Assembly (NCBI GenBank): GCA_037974335.1
Contig: CM075760.1
Coordinates: 46,396,138 to 46,460,137, forward strand
Direction: 5' to 3'
DNA: 64,000 bases
DNA from: Prionace glauca
Lineage: Eukaryota > Chordata > Chondrichthyes > Carcharhiniformes > Carcharhinidae
This document shows, piece by piece, positions 53,945-63,460 of the stretch. Positions within the stretch are counted from its first letter, which is position 1. The number at the start of each line of letters is the position of its first letter. The position numbers were made by a program, and so were the translations under genes. The notes under the pieces are model-generated. The model did no database searches. It saw only the letters and a program-made list of their open reading frames with translations, and was not told the origin of the DNA.

Positions 53945-54720
53945 AATACAGTCACCAGTTTCTGAGTGAAAAACTGCTTCCACTTCACTGGAGGTCGGAG
54001 AGTTTACTGTTTAATTCAATTAAAGTATTTCTTGTCACTGAGCCCGAGATTTGGACCCAGATCTGCGAAATATTTATGTCAGTAGAAACAATAAAATTTA
54101 CCCCATTAAAAAACCATATCCTAACCTACATCACCATTTCTATCGTCAGCGCTTTGGACCCTATCGCTCTCTTCTCTTTTCTTTACACGTGATATATCCA
54201 ATTCAGACGCAAAATAGGAAACCTCTCTGATACGGACAAGACCTGTGGTGACCAGGAAGTAACGCAGTGTCGTTACACAGAAATGAATCTACATTACCTA
54301 ATCAGGAATCGAACCGTGGTCATAGAAATGAAAGTACTGAATCCTAATCACGAGACCATCGGGGAAGTTGATGCAAGCGCTTTAAAAAAGAACTAATTTA
54401 TCCATGAACCATCTGCCTCCCATTTTTTTACTTCAGACTTTTCATTCACCAAAAACAAGCTTTTCCTTTCATCTGTCATGTTTAGATGGAACACAAGGGA
54501 CTGTATCAGCCAATATAAACAGCGTTTCCTGTTCGCTAGAACATGAAATCGACAGTGAGGTGAAATAGTTCCGCAAGCTGCTCGTGTGACACGTTCAATT
54601 CCTAAATCCCACCAACCTCATCACTGTGGCTTCTGTGGAACTTACAAGGCAACACACGGCAGGCATTCATCGCGGAGAGCAACTGGCACAATCATTTACC
54701 AAATGCTATCAAATCGCTTC
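53945..54720 (-). repeat. 0.7-kb duplicated block, inverted partner at 19905-20615
   Basis: Shared text on minus includes 'cagcttgcggaactatttc', 'gatctgggtccaaatctcgg' and 'gtggaagcagttttt'. It carries the second tRNA-Glu-like sequence. The two copies are about 34 kb apart. Confidence 0.8.
54296..54365 (-). tRNA. tRNA-Glu-like sequence, probably a pseudogene
   Basis: On minus it has 'gatggtctcgtgattaggat' as A-box region and GGTTCGATTCC as B box. The acceptor and anticodon stems no longer pair. It corresponds to 20228-20293. Confidence 0.55.
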
Positions 54721-54999
54721 TCTTCCTGTTTCTGTCGCTGCCTCTCATCCAGCTCCCTCTGGCTGTCCAGCTCCCAGAGTCAATTAGCTGCTTGATAGAA
54801 GCACAGACAGTTGGTGAACCCGAGCTTTACCTGGAAAGCAGGGAAAATGAATATATGACACACGGCATTGAGAGGAGATGGAGTTCAGAGGTGATAGTGC
54901 AAAGAGTCAGAGATATCTCATCTTCCTAATCCAGTTACTGATTACACGTATGTACACTGTGCGAATTATCCACTGTCAAACTCTCCTTCCAGTCTTGAG

Positions 55000-55530
55000 C
55001 ACGGAGTTAAGTTTTGAAGTGTTTGAAATTTTGCTACAGTTATTCAGGGTTTTGTTGAGACCACATTTGGAATAGTGTGTGCAGTTTGGATCTCCGCTTT
55101 TTAGACAGAATAAAAACAAAATCTGAGGATGCTGGAATCTGAATCAAAAACAGAAAATTCTGGAAATTCTCAACAGCTTTAATGAGAAGGAATAGTTAGC
55201 ATTGAAAAACTGCAGGGATTCTATGATTCTATGAGTTTGCTAGGGTGTAGGCTGAGACATTATTTTCCCTGATTTGGGAATATAAAACACGGGGCACAAT
55301 CTCAGGATAAGGCGTTGATAATTCAGAACAGCGATGAGGAGAAATTGCTTCACTCAAAGGGGAGTGAATCTTTTAAATTCTCTGCGCCAGAGGGTTGTAG
55401 ATGCTCCATCATTGAACACATTTCAGTTTGGGTTAGACAGATTTATGATCTATAGAATAATGAATGGAAACAGGGATATGGAATTGGAACAAATGCTCGG
55501 TCACAAATTCATGCCTGGATTCTAATTGTT
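55000..55530 (+). mobile_element. Old CR1-like LINE with a small repeat inside
   Basis: The part 55015-55100 reads like LLRPHLE-C and 55230-55500 like the CR1 C-terminus ('agaaattgcttcactcaaag'). Between them, 55110-55220 is another widespread shark repeat ('aaaacagaaaattctgg'). From 54720 to 55000 nothing is seen. Confidence 0.6.
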
Positions 55531-55727
55531 AAGTTTAATGGTATAATGGAAGCATGTGTTCAATGCTAACTGTAAGATGTCGCTGTCAATAGTCAGGAAA
55601 TAATGTTGGTGACAACAGATAACAGGTAACACTTGAGAACTTTTTTTTAATTGATGCCCACGGAACCCATTGCCAACACACAACGGTTCACTTATGAATG
55701 GTGATTGTGAGAAAATAGTGAAAGCTC

Positions 55728-55801
55728 CGTCCCTGGGTGGGCTCGAACCACCAACCTTTCAGTTAACAGCCGAACGCGCTGACCCATTGCGCCACAGAGA
55801 C
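55728..55801 (-). tRNA. tRNA-Asn (anticodon GTT)
   Basis: This 74-base sequence on minus matches vertebrate tRNA-Asn at all but about three positions. The acceptor stem GTCTCTG pairs with the 3' strand CAGGGAC with one wobble. The D stem GCGC/GCGC is intact. The anticodon loop CTGTTAA is normal, and its stem has one G-U pair. The T arm has GGTTCGAGCC. A short T run follows 12 bases downstream (plus AAAA at 55712-55715), a possible Pol III stop. It could be functional. Confidence 0.85.
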
Positions 55802-56689
55802 TGAGACAGCAGCTGGTGCAGATATTCTAAACAAGGATGTCAATGACCACAATTCCATTTCTGCAAAACTTTGTTCCAGAACTGCAGCATGACAGCACCG
55901 TGTACAATTCAATACCAGTCTGTTTGGTTATGTTGATCCTGTAACATTGCTGTAGTGTGTTGGTCATTCCCTTTCTCCTCTGAATGTGCAGGTAAAATGA
56001 ATCCATGTGTCTTATCGCAGGGAGGAATTCAATGGGAGGGAAGAGAACTGACAACCAGAAGCCCAAGGATCCAATATTTTCCACTCAGTCATCAATACCA
56101 CCACTCCCAGCTGCAACTCCTTCCAAATATTGTGATCCATTTCCCTCAGGATCTGCCCCAAGATTTAATATTTCCCTTCTTTTCTCGTCATATTGAAATT
56201 CGCTTCAATACCCAACATAAATTGAATTGCAAACTGAAGGTTGACCGTGGGAAACAAGTCTCTGGGTAAAACAGATGCTCATTTCCAGATTCACAGCACT
56301 CAGCGTTTCACGCAAATGAAGGAATTTAACACTGAAAAGTTTTGGAAACTTGGTGTGAATATTGATTGTGGCTCACTCAGGTATTGGGTAAAATGCTGCT
56401 CGATGGTTCAGCGAGAGGCATATAATCTATGTACGTTTATCCCAGAGATATGCAGTAATCCACTGATTGAAGCTGCAGTCGCCGCTTTTTGCCGGCAGCG
56501 GCAGTGGGTGATTGGGGAATGTGGGCTAAAATCCTGCTGCTTGTCCCTGTCTCACTCACTGTGGAGACACGGAAGAGAGAATCATTGATGAGTTTGTTTC
56601 CCCAACTTAAATGTTGCTTTGCGTGACTGTTAACGGAGGTAACGCCGCAGGAGCTATTAATAATCTGACACAAAACAATAGTGCACAGT
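55802..56689. other. No gene seen
   Basis: Several short frames exist, but none shows a domain, signal peptide or splice context that I can support. Confidence 0.4.
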
Positions 56690-56760
56690 GCTCCAGTGGC
56701 GCAATCGGTTAGCGCGGTAAGATGTGCCGAGGTTGTGCGTTCTGAGGCTCAGGTGAAGCA
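56690..56760 (+). tRNA. tRNA-Ile (TAT-type) pseudogene
   Basis: The 5' half GCTCCAGTGGCGCAATCGGT matches tRNA-Ile-TAT, as does 'tgccgaggttgtg'. The anticodon loop and intron region is deleted (GCGCGGTAAGATGTGCC), and the T loop has an extra base. It cannot work as a tRNA. Confidence 0.7.
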
Positions 56761-56879
56761 GATGTGTTTGGTGAGGCAATGGCTTACTGGTATTACCGCT
56801 CGAACAGGTAATATTCTGGGGACCGTCATGACAGCTGGTAGAATTTGAATACAATAAATAAGATTGGAATTAAGAATCC

Positions 56880-57010
56880 ACTGATGACCATGAAGCCAAT
56901 GCCCATTGACCATTCACTCACGTCCTTTAGGGAAGGTTCTTATCTGGTTTGACCTACACGTGACTCCAGAACCACAGCAAAGTTGTCGTCTCTCAACTAG
57001 GAATGGGCAA
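56880..57010. repeat. Unclassified dispersed repeat
   Basis: The text 'tttagggaaggttcttatc' and 'actccagaaccacagcaa', then 'gggcaataaac', is a repeat commonly seen in shark DNA. The class is unknown. From 57010 to 57200 nothing is seen. Confidence 0.4.
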
Positions 57011-57204
57011 TAAACGAACGGAAGGTAGAGCCCCAACATACAGGGTTGGGACAAGCTTTCTAAACCGTCAGTGCTGGGAAAACGGAGTCATTTAAAAATA
57101 TTGGGTTTGAGAATGCACAGAGATCTGAAGGAAAATGTGGAGGCCCGATTAGTAACTTTGCAGATGAGACGAAGATTGCTGTCTCTGACTCTGGAGATCG
57201 TCAT

Positions 57205-57868
57205 AGAAAAGCAGAGGTAAAGGTGTCCTTTCACGGATGAGACACTTAGTGGCGCAGTGACTTCTCCACTGAAGGACATTTTACTCGTCCAGGCAAGACG
57301 AGGGGAAAAATGCCTGTCTGGGAAAGGGGGAAAAGCGTGTAATAAAAAATGGAACAGTGTCGAAGTGCTTTGGAGAAAGTAGTTCAGCAAATTCATAATT
57401 TGCACATTTTTCATTCAAAATTTATTAAAAGTTTTAGAGAATATTTTACAGAAACGTTTACTTTCACGATAACAAAAGAGAATATAGCAATTGATCTTCA
57501 CATGCGCTCTGCACTGCCCAATATATGTACAACTGTAACAGACTCAAGAAAGAATAAGCAGGAGCTCAACACATTGGGAAATGAACAACTGTGAATAAGA
57601 AAAGAGAAAGGGTACTTATTTATACCTGAAATTGAAACTACAGGGAAACTAGTAACTACAATTACATTGCAACAAAAATTACCTCGTTCATTTCACACTG
57701 AAAACTAAAACACCGTCCACGATTGTCTCAGTTGCAGATTCAGAATGATAAAGAGAGAGAATTTTACTTTTCCAGTCAACAAGTGCAGATATTGCATTTG
57801 TGTTATAGAGAGATCCTCCATTAGCTGAAGGAAATCTACAGCATCCAAAATTCAGCCCGTCACTTGAT
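57205..57868 (-). pseudogene. IgM transmembrane last exon and 3' UTR, copy 2
   Basis: Acceptor 'tctctttttacag' on minus is followed by ATCAAGTGA (57868-57860), giving Ile-Lys-stop. This completes the LVK-IK end of the mu membrane form, after the TM exon at 58137-58010. The 3' UTR has AATAAA at 57426-57421, and the similarity to copy 1 goes on to about 57205. It is called a pseudogene because no C-mu exons were found nearby; the exon itself has no damage. Confidence 0.82.
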
Positions 57869-58009
57869 CTGTAAAAAGAGATAAAATAATGAAGAAGATG
57901 TTTTTGATCTGGGACATTAATGTTAGTGTTTTTAATCAGTGAAACTTTTAGTCATGTTTCAAACCGTTCCTGTCAAACAGTTCACTGTGAGTGGGTTGAA
58001 TCATCTCAC

Positions 58010-58137
58010 CTTCACCAGAGTGACTGTGGTGCTGTAGAAAATGCTCCGGAAGTACAGGACGATGAATGTGGAAGCAGTTACCCAGATGTTGCCGTTATCA
58101 TCTTCATTGTCTTCAATCCAGATCCGGTCGGTGGAGA
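58010..58137 (-). pseudogene. IGHM: IgM heavy-chain transmembrane exon (TM1)
   Basis: This 128-base exon lies between acceptor 'attgcctag' and donor AAG|GTGAGA. In phase 2 it encodes [16 protein letters not shown] as the acidic extracellular spacer. It then encodes the membrane segment with [10 protein letters not shown] and [12 protein letters not shown], the signature of vertebrate mu membrane exons that contact CD79. The segment has an Arg (YFRSIFYS) where leucines are usual, which is unfavourable in a membrane. It splices in frame to 57868. No C-mu domain exon could be found in 58140-59450. Instead V14 lies upstream on the same strand. It is either the remnant of an IgM cluster or an exon awaiting an unknown partner. 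Confidence 0.88.
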
Positions 58138-58345
58138 CTAGGCAATGTAGACAAGAAAACAGAATTAAATGGTTTCATTTATCCGGGAATCCTTTTTTTT
58201 AATATTCCACTTTCTCCTTCTTTGGCCATTAGTTTATTTTTCTAATGTAATTTTCAGAGGATACCCACTGTTAAGTTCGGGACACTCAGCAACCGATCTC
58301 CGTAGCTATCATTAAAGCTTTTCTTCCTTTACTTTCCTTGAACAG

Positions 58346-58437
58346 GCTGTGTCAGAAAGCGAGACTGATACAGCTGCTGCTTGGGAGCTCAAAACCGACT
58401 GGTGTCTACGCTGGAGATGTCTATGCAAACGTGTCAG
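58346..58437 (+). other. Possible small exon of unknown gene
   Basis: A pyrimidine-rich acceptor ('ttccttgaacag') and a donor (GTCAG|GTAATT) border a 92-base open stretch that includes SSKPTGVYAGDVYANVS. VYANV resembles a tyrosine signalling motif. No neighbouring exons were found, so this may be chance. Confidence 0.2.
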
Positions 58438-58439
58438 GT

Positions 58440-59458
58440 AATTGTTCCATCCTATGTTGGTAAGTGTTTATCACAGATGGATATGAATAGTGGGTCGATG
58501 AACAGAGTTTTCAGATCGATTGCCCTAGACTGTGAAACAGTGCTGTAATAAATAAGGAATGGCATGCCATGACATAATAGAGACATGAGATAAGTCAACA
58601 GTACATGAGAATCTGCTCAGATTTATTTCATCATTGAGTACAGGCAGACACTTAGCTTATGCATCAAGAGGAAGCTCGCTGATTTGTGCGGGTACATTGT
58701 GCAGCATTTCTTGTCATTTAGTTATCTAAATTTTACTATTTCATAACCTTTCTTGTTTTGTCATTAACTGTTTTCTTGCTTCCCCTTGTCTATTCATCGT
58801 TGTCTTTTTATTTGATTTTTTTTCGCCTCATTCTCTTCTGAATCCCCAGATTCCCTATATATTGGGTTCCTTGGTAACAGTGAGCAGTTCTCAGTTTGTG
58901 TGTGTATATCCTTGAGTTTCATTAGGTTCCAGACATATAAATCTTCCCACCTGTTCTATCTTGTGTTAACTTCCTCAACCTCATCTTCATCACTCTCTTT
59001 GTCAGCCGGAGATATCCCCTACCGCCCCGCCCCCTTTTCTATCGTCCCATTCCCGGATTAAATCTCACAGCTCCGGAATCCATGAGCTGCTGTCAGGCAG
59101 CTTTGAAACATTGTTAAATCTGAGGAACCTTTATTTGGTGAAACTGATCTTCCCAGACAAGCCTGAATTGAAGAAAATAACAATTGGAAACGAAACATAA
59201 ACCCTTTAACTGGTAGCTGCTCTCTCTCTCTCTCTTTCTCTCTTTCGCTGATTAAACTTTCAGTCTGATGGGATTCTGCTGTGTGTTGTCTCAGCCGATC
59301 CTGGATTGAATTGGGTGACAGTTTGATCCGAGGTTATGTGGTTTCCTCTGGGTTGTGTCTGAGCGGCTGACAGCGCCGCTGCTCAATCTGACTGTTACTT
59401 TCTGCGATTCTCCACACAAACCTCAACAGCCAGGAGCACCCAATGATAGCTGCAAAGC
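58440..59458. other. No gene seen upstream of the IgM TM exon
   Basis: I read both strands for immunoglobulin C-domain motifs (Cys in CLV or CVV contexts, core Trp) and found none. The sequence is AT-rich with a CT microsatellite at 59220-59250. Confidence 0.45.
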
Positions 59459-59497
59459 AGTTTTTGTACGGGGGTGAGACTGATTTCTATCACTGTG
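59459..59497 (-). promoter_or_regulatory. 23-bp recombination signal of V14
   Basis: On minus: heptamer CACAGTG (59497-59491), 23-base spacer, nonamer ACAAAAACT (59467-59459). Confidence 0.93.
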
Positions 59498-60062
59498 AGT
59501 CTGAAAATGCAGTAATAGCGGCCAGCGTCAGTCAGCTGCAGGCTCGAGATGGTTAAAATAGTTAATTTAGCCGAGGTCTGGAAATCAGCAGAGAAATTGG
59601 GTCTAAAACCTTGCCCTCTCTCTTGATCACCCCAGGTGGGTTTCAATATAATGAACTGCAAGTCTTTCTGTGGCTGCTGTAAGTACCAATATAAGATGTA
59701 GCTGCTTGCTGTAGTGCTGAAGGTACATCCGATAGTCACCGTTTCACCTTCTCTCCTTTCCATAAACTGCGGCTGAGAAACAGAATCTCCATCACTCGGA
59801 TCTGTAACACGGTTCAAAAAAGAAAAAAAATCGAAGTGTTGGACGTGCTGCTGAAATAACATTAACATTTTATATTCACCGAGACATAGCTGGAGTTATG
59901 AAATAAAAACAAATGATGGTGGAAATACACAGCAGGGTCAAGAACCACCACTGGGGAGGAGCAGAGCTAAAGGTTCAGATCGCGATAACATTTAACCAGA
60001 TTGGAGTCAACCTTACTGATAAGAAACAGCCCGAACACAATGCAGACAGTGAGGAACTCCAT
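59498..60062 (-). CDS. TCR alpha/delta V segment (V14)
   Basis: Leader exon 60062-60017 (MEFLTVCIVFGLFLI) ends at donor GTAAGG, and V exon 59801-59498 follows acceptor 'accgtgttacag'. The intron is 215 bases. The mature start is NPSDGDSVSQPQFMERR. Core Cys is in TIGCTFS, Trp in ILYWYLQQP and Cys in RYYCIFRL. WYLQ instead of WYRQ is the only unusual core feature. The frame is intact. It points toward the IgM exons (1.4 kb downstream on the same strand) and opposite to V12 and V13. Use would need inversion if its joining partner lies on plus. Confidence 0.94.
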
Positions 60063-60284
60063 GGCGGCTGCAGAGCCCGGGGCTGTGACTAACCTTTAAA
60101 ACTCCGAGCACTGCCGGAACAGAATCTGTTTTTACAGTCACTTTCTGATCTCAAAGTTCCCGTCCAATCAACAATTTACAATCTACCCGTCACAGATTGA
60201 GATAACATTTCAATGAGTTTCAGTGATCAGCTGAAGCACTTTGATCTTCACTATTACATATCTGAGACTCAGTGACTCAGGCTC

Positions 60285-60390
60285 AGGTGGAACTGAGCCA
60301 CTTCAGATCAGCTATGATCTTATTGAATGGCTGGGCAGGCTCGAAGGGCTAGATGGCCTACTCCTGCTCCTATTACTTATGTTCTTATGA
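60285..60390 (+). mobile_element. Solo CR1 LINE tail (TTATGTTC subfamily)
   Basis: 'gatcagctatgatcttattg', 'gaagggctagatggcc' and the end 'cttatgttcttatg' match 17120-17214. Confidence 0.75.
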
Positions 60391-60439
60391 CTGAGTGGGT
60401 ACAGTGTGTGGTGAGAGGGAAGAATCAGCTTCACTGACA

Positions 60440-60530
60440 AGGCCATAAGAGATAGCAGCAGAAAAAAGCCATTCGGCCCAACGTGCCTATTCCACCTTTC
60501 AATCATGGCCGATATGTTTAAAATCCCTAC
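60440..60530 (-). mobile_element. CR1 LINE tail relic, reversed
   Basis: Reversed tail text 'ccattcggcccaacgtgcc' and 'caatcatggccgatatg'. It is mutated and short. Confidence 0.5.
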
Positions 60531-60790
60531 AGAATCAGAGAATCCCTAAGTGCACAAGGAGGACATTCGGCGCATCTAGTCTGAATCGGCCCAATCCTGA
60601 ACCGAACACTCCAAGGACGTTGATTAGGTTGATTAGCCACGCTAAATTGCTCCTTAATGTCAGGGGGCTTAGAAGGTAAAGGTGTGGGGTTACGGGGATA
60701 GCGCAGGTCCTGGGTGGGATTGTTGTCGGTGCAGGCTCAATGGGTCAAATGGCCTCCTCCTGCACTGTAGGGATTGTATTCTATGATTCA
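60530..60790 (+). mobile_element. SINE 3' part (HE1-like)
   Basis: 'gattagccacgctaaattgc' through 'caaatggcctcctcctgc' to 'attctatgatt' is the SINE body and tail on plus, without the tRNA head. A reversed tail piece precedes it. Confidence 0.6.
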
Positions 60791-61035
60791 ATCCCACTCA
60801 GGCCCATTACTGTAACGCCACATGTTTACAATGCCATCCCCCTGACACTAGGGTCAATTTGTCATGGGCATTCAATATCGTTGGACCGAGGGAGGAAACA
60901 GGAACATCCGGAGGAGACCCACACAGACACGGGGAGAACGTGCAGACTCCACACATTCACCCGAGGCTGAAATCGAACCGGGTCCCTGGCGCTATGGGGC
61001 AGCAGTGGTAATCATTGTGCCATAATACCGCTCCT
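60790..61035 (-). mobile_element. SINE 5' part (HE1-like), reversed
   Basis: On plus, reversed body 'gagacccacacagacacgg' and reversed tRNA head 'gaaatcgaaccgggtccc', ending 'attgtgccataat'. It meets the previous SINE piece in opposite orientation. Confidence 0.65.
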
Positions 61036-61139
61036 GTGCGATTTCTCGACCCCAATTTCGTACTCCGACCCCTTAATCTTTGGTCCGTTTCCCAAGCAGA
61101 AATCCATCTATCTCTGACTTAAACATAATGATCTGTCCT

Positions 61140-62330
61140 CTATTTCTAAGATATCCATGGCTGATTATCTCTTTTTCTACACTCGTTCCTTATCACTGGT
61201 ATATACTTTTGCTGAGCAGTGTGAAAGATCGCTTTGAAAGTCCTCCACTGTTCCTCAATTGTCCCACTATAAAGTTTTTGTTCCCAGTCTACCTTCACCA
61301 ATTCCTCCCTCTTCCCTTTGTCGTCTCCTTGTTTGAGCAATAAAATAGTGGTTTTGGATTTAACCTTCTCGTGCTTCATCTGTATTTTAAATTCAACCGT
61401 AGTGAGATCACTTCTTCCAGAAGGATCCCTAAGTGCAAGATCATTAATTGTTCCATCTCATTTACAGGACCAGATCTAGGATAGCTTGCTCCCTTGTAGG
61501 TTCCATTGAATACTGTTCAAGGAAGCTATTGCAGATCCATTCTATGAACACCTCCTCGTGGCTGCCTTTACTGACCTGGTTTGACCAATTGATATGTAGA
61601 TTAAAGTCCCCCATGATAAGTGCTGTACCATTTTTACATGCATCAGTTATTTCTTCGTTGAATACTCGCCCCACTATGATGTCATTATTTGGCAGCGTAT
61701 AGGCTACGCCTAGCAATGACTCTTCACTATTTCTAATCTCCAATCAAATGGATTCAATCTTTTCTCCATGAAACCTATGTTATTTCTCATTACTGCCCTG
61801 ATGTCATTCTTAAAATTCAGGTACAGCACCTCATTTACCTTTCTGTCGGTCCCTTTGAACAGCCTGAATCCCCTGGATATTTAACTCCCAGTTGTGACCA
61901 TCCTGCAACCACGCCTCTGTAATGGCCACCAAATCATACTTGTTCGCAATGATTTGTGCTGTCAACTCACTTACCTTGTTTCGAATACTACGAGCATTCA
62001 GATAAAGTGGCTTTATACTAGTTTTTATAGTTTCTTTTTGAATTCTAACACTTCCATTAATAACATCTCCTGAGTTCTCCTTCCTCTTAACCTTGTTCCT
62101 GATTATTGACATAGTTGGATCATTCTCCCCACATTTTGACCTTTCTCCCTCCTTCTCGGATTCCTTACATAGGTTCCCGTCCTCCTGACTGACTGCCCAG
62201 TGTTTTCAGGGATTATCCCATTCTCCTTTTTATAATTCAGCTGGAAAATTAACAACCTCATATCCTCTGCCAGCAATCCCATATCCAAGGAGTATTGAAA
62301 GATTATCGTCAGCAAACCCACTATTTCCAC
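61140..62330 (-). mobile_element. Decayed CR1-like LINE, endonuclease half
   Basis: Minus frames encode NARSIRNKVSELTAQI, LVAITEAWLQDGHNW (62112-61831), then LLGVAYTLPNN, ALIMGDFNLHINW and REQAILDLVL (61743-61462). These are APE endonuclease motifs in the right order. The frame 61379-61146 (WRTFKAIFHTAQQKYIPV) is the linker before the reverse transcriptase. The rest is missing, and several frameshifts and stops separate the parts. It belongs to a LINE lineage distinct from the young copies. Confidence 0.85.
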
Positions 62331-62599
62331 TATTTCTGCCCTCAGTGACCATCATATATCCCACACCAGTGAAGAAATCTTTGACTTGATTGTGATATAA
62401 AATGTTTTGGATTGAAATGTGTTAACTGAACTTGTTTGTTCTGTGACTGTAATTAATGTCAGTCTCCATGGATCCCAAATGTGCCACTGGAGGGTTTCCC
62501 TTTTTCATTAATAAGGGCCTCCTTTCAGAGTGATACCCCATAATGTTAGCAGCAGGATCAACTCTGGTACTGACAAGAACCAACAGTTCCAGAAAGAGG
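62331..62599. other. No gene seen
   Basis: AT-rich sequence between the LINE relic and the minisatellite, with no recognisable content. Confidence 0.4.
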
Positions 62600-62825
62600 G
62601 TCTGAGATCGGAGTCTGAGAACAAGAGATTGGAATCTTCCAACAGTATATCAGAATCTGAGAACAAGAGATTGGAAGCTTCGAATAATGGATCAGAATCT
62701 GAGAACAATGGATTGGAATGTTACAACAATGGATCAGAATCTCAGAACAATAGAACGGAATGTTACAACAGTGAATCAGAATCTGAGAATAAAAGATTGG
62801 AATGTCCCGCTAATGGACAGGGGTT
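62600..62825 (+). repeat. 45-bp minisatellite with an open frame
   Basis: About five copies of a 45-base unit ('atcagaatctgagaacaa', 'agattggaa') make a plus frame with SESENKRLE-type repeats. The unit length is a multiple of three, so the frame stays open by itself. No sign that it is a gene. Confidence 0.85.
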
Positions 62826-63142
62826 TATCCCAGGCACTGTTATATCTTTCTGAATATAGTGATTGGCTGTCCTTAGCACTGCGGATCTACTTTATACTTC
62901 ACATTATTCAAGCAGTTTACTATCCCACCCTGGCTATTGTTGGTGTCCCTGGTAAGTATCCCGTATCTCTTATTTATTGGGCAAACTATTTAACTTCATG
63001 CCTACTCTTGCCGTTTACTTTGTTGAAGATGGAAGCCATTGTTTTCTGTTCCCATCACAAACTCTGTTCCCGGCCCACCTGACTTCACTGCCACCCCCCA
63101 GCCCATATCGGATTTGGGATGAGCCCATACACATGATTTTAG
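62826..63142. other. No gene seen
   Basis: No exon or named repeat recognised. Confidence 0.4.
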
Positions 63143-63460
63143 GTGGCAGAGTGGTTAGCAGTGTTGCCTCACAGAGCAGGGACCCGGGTTCCATTCCCAG
63201 TTTGGGTCATTGTCTGTGTGGGGATTGCATGCTCTCCCCGTGTCTGCGTGAGTCTCCTCCAGTTTCGTCCCACAGTCCAAGGATATGCGGGTTAGCTACA
63301 TTGGCTGCGCAAATTTCTCCCTTACTTTCCCAGGATTCGTAGGTTAGAGGGATTAGCGGGATAAATAAGAGGGGTTACTGGGATACGGCCTGGGTGGAAT
63401 TCTGGGCCTGCAGACTCGATGGGCCGAATGGCCTCCTTCTGCACTGTATGATTTCTATCT
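63143..63460 (+). mobile_element. Full-length tRNA-headed SINE (HE1-like)
   Basis: The tRNA-like head has an A box ('gtggttagcagtg') and B box (GGGTTCCATTCC). The body has 'ccccgtgtctgcgtgagt' and 'cccacagtccaaggatatg'. The tail 'gatgggccgaatggcctcc' ends 'gtatgatttctat'. The tail resembles those of the CR1 LINEs here, as expected if their enzymes mobilise it. Confidence 0.88.

Noticed and set aside
58140-59450. Search for C-mu domain exons between V14 and the IgM membrane exon
   Set aside because: No C-domain Cys or Trp context was found on minus. A profile search is needed for certainty.
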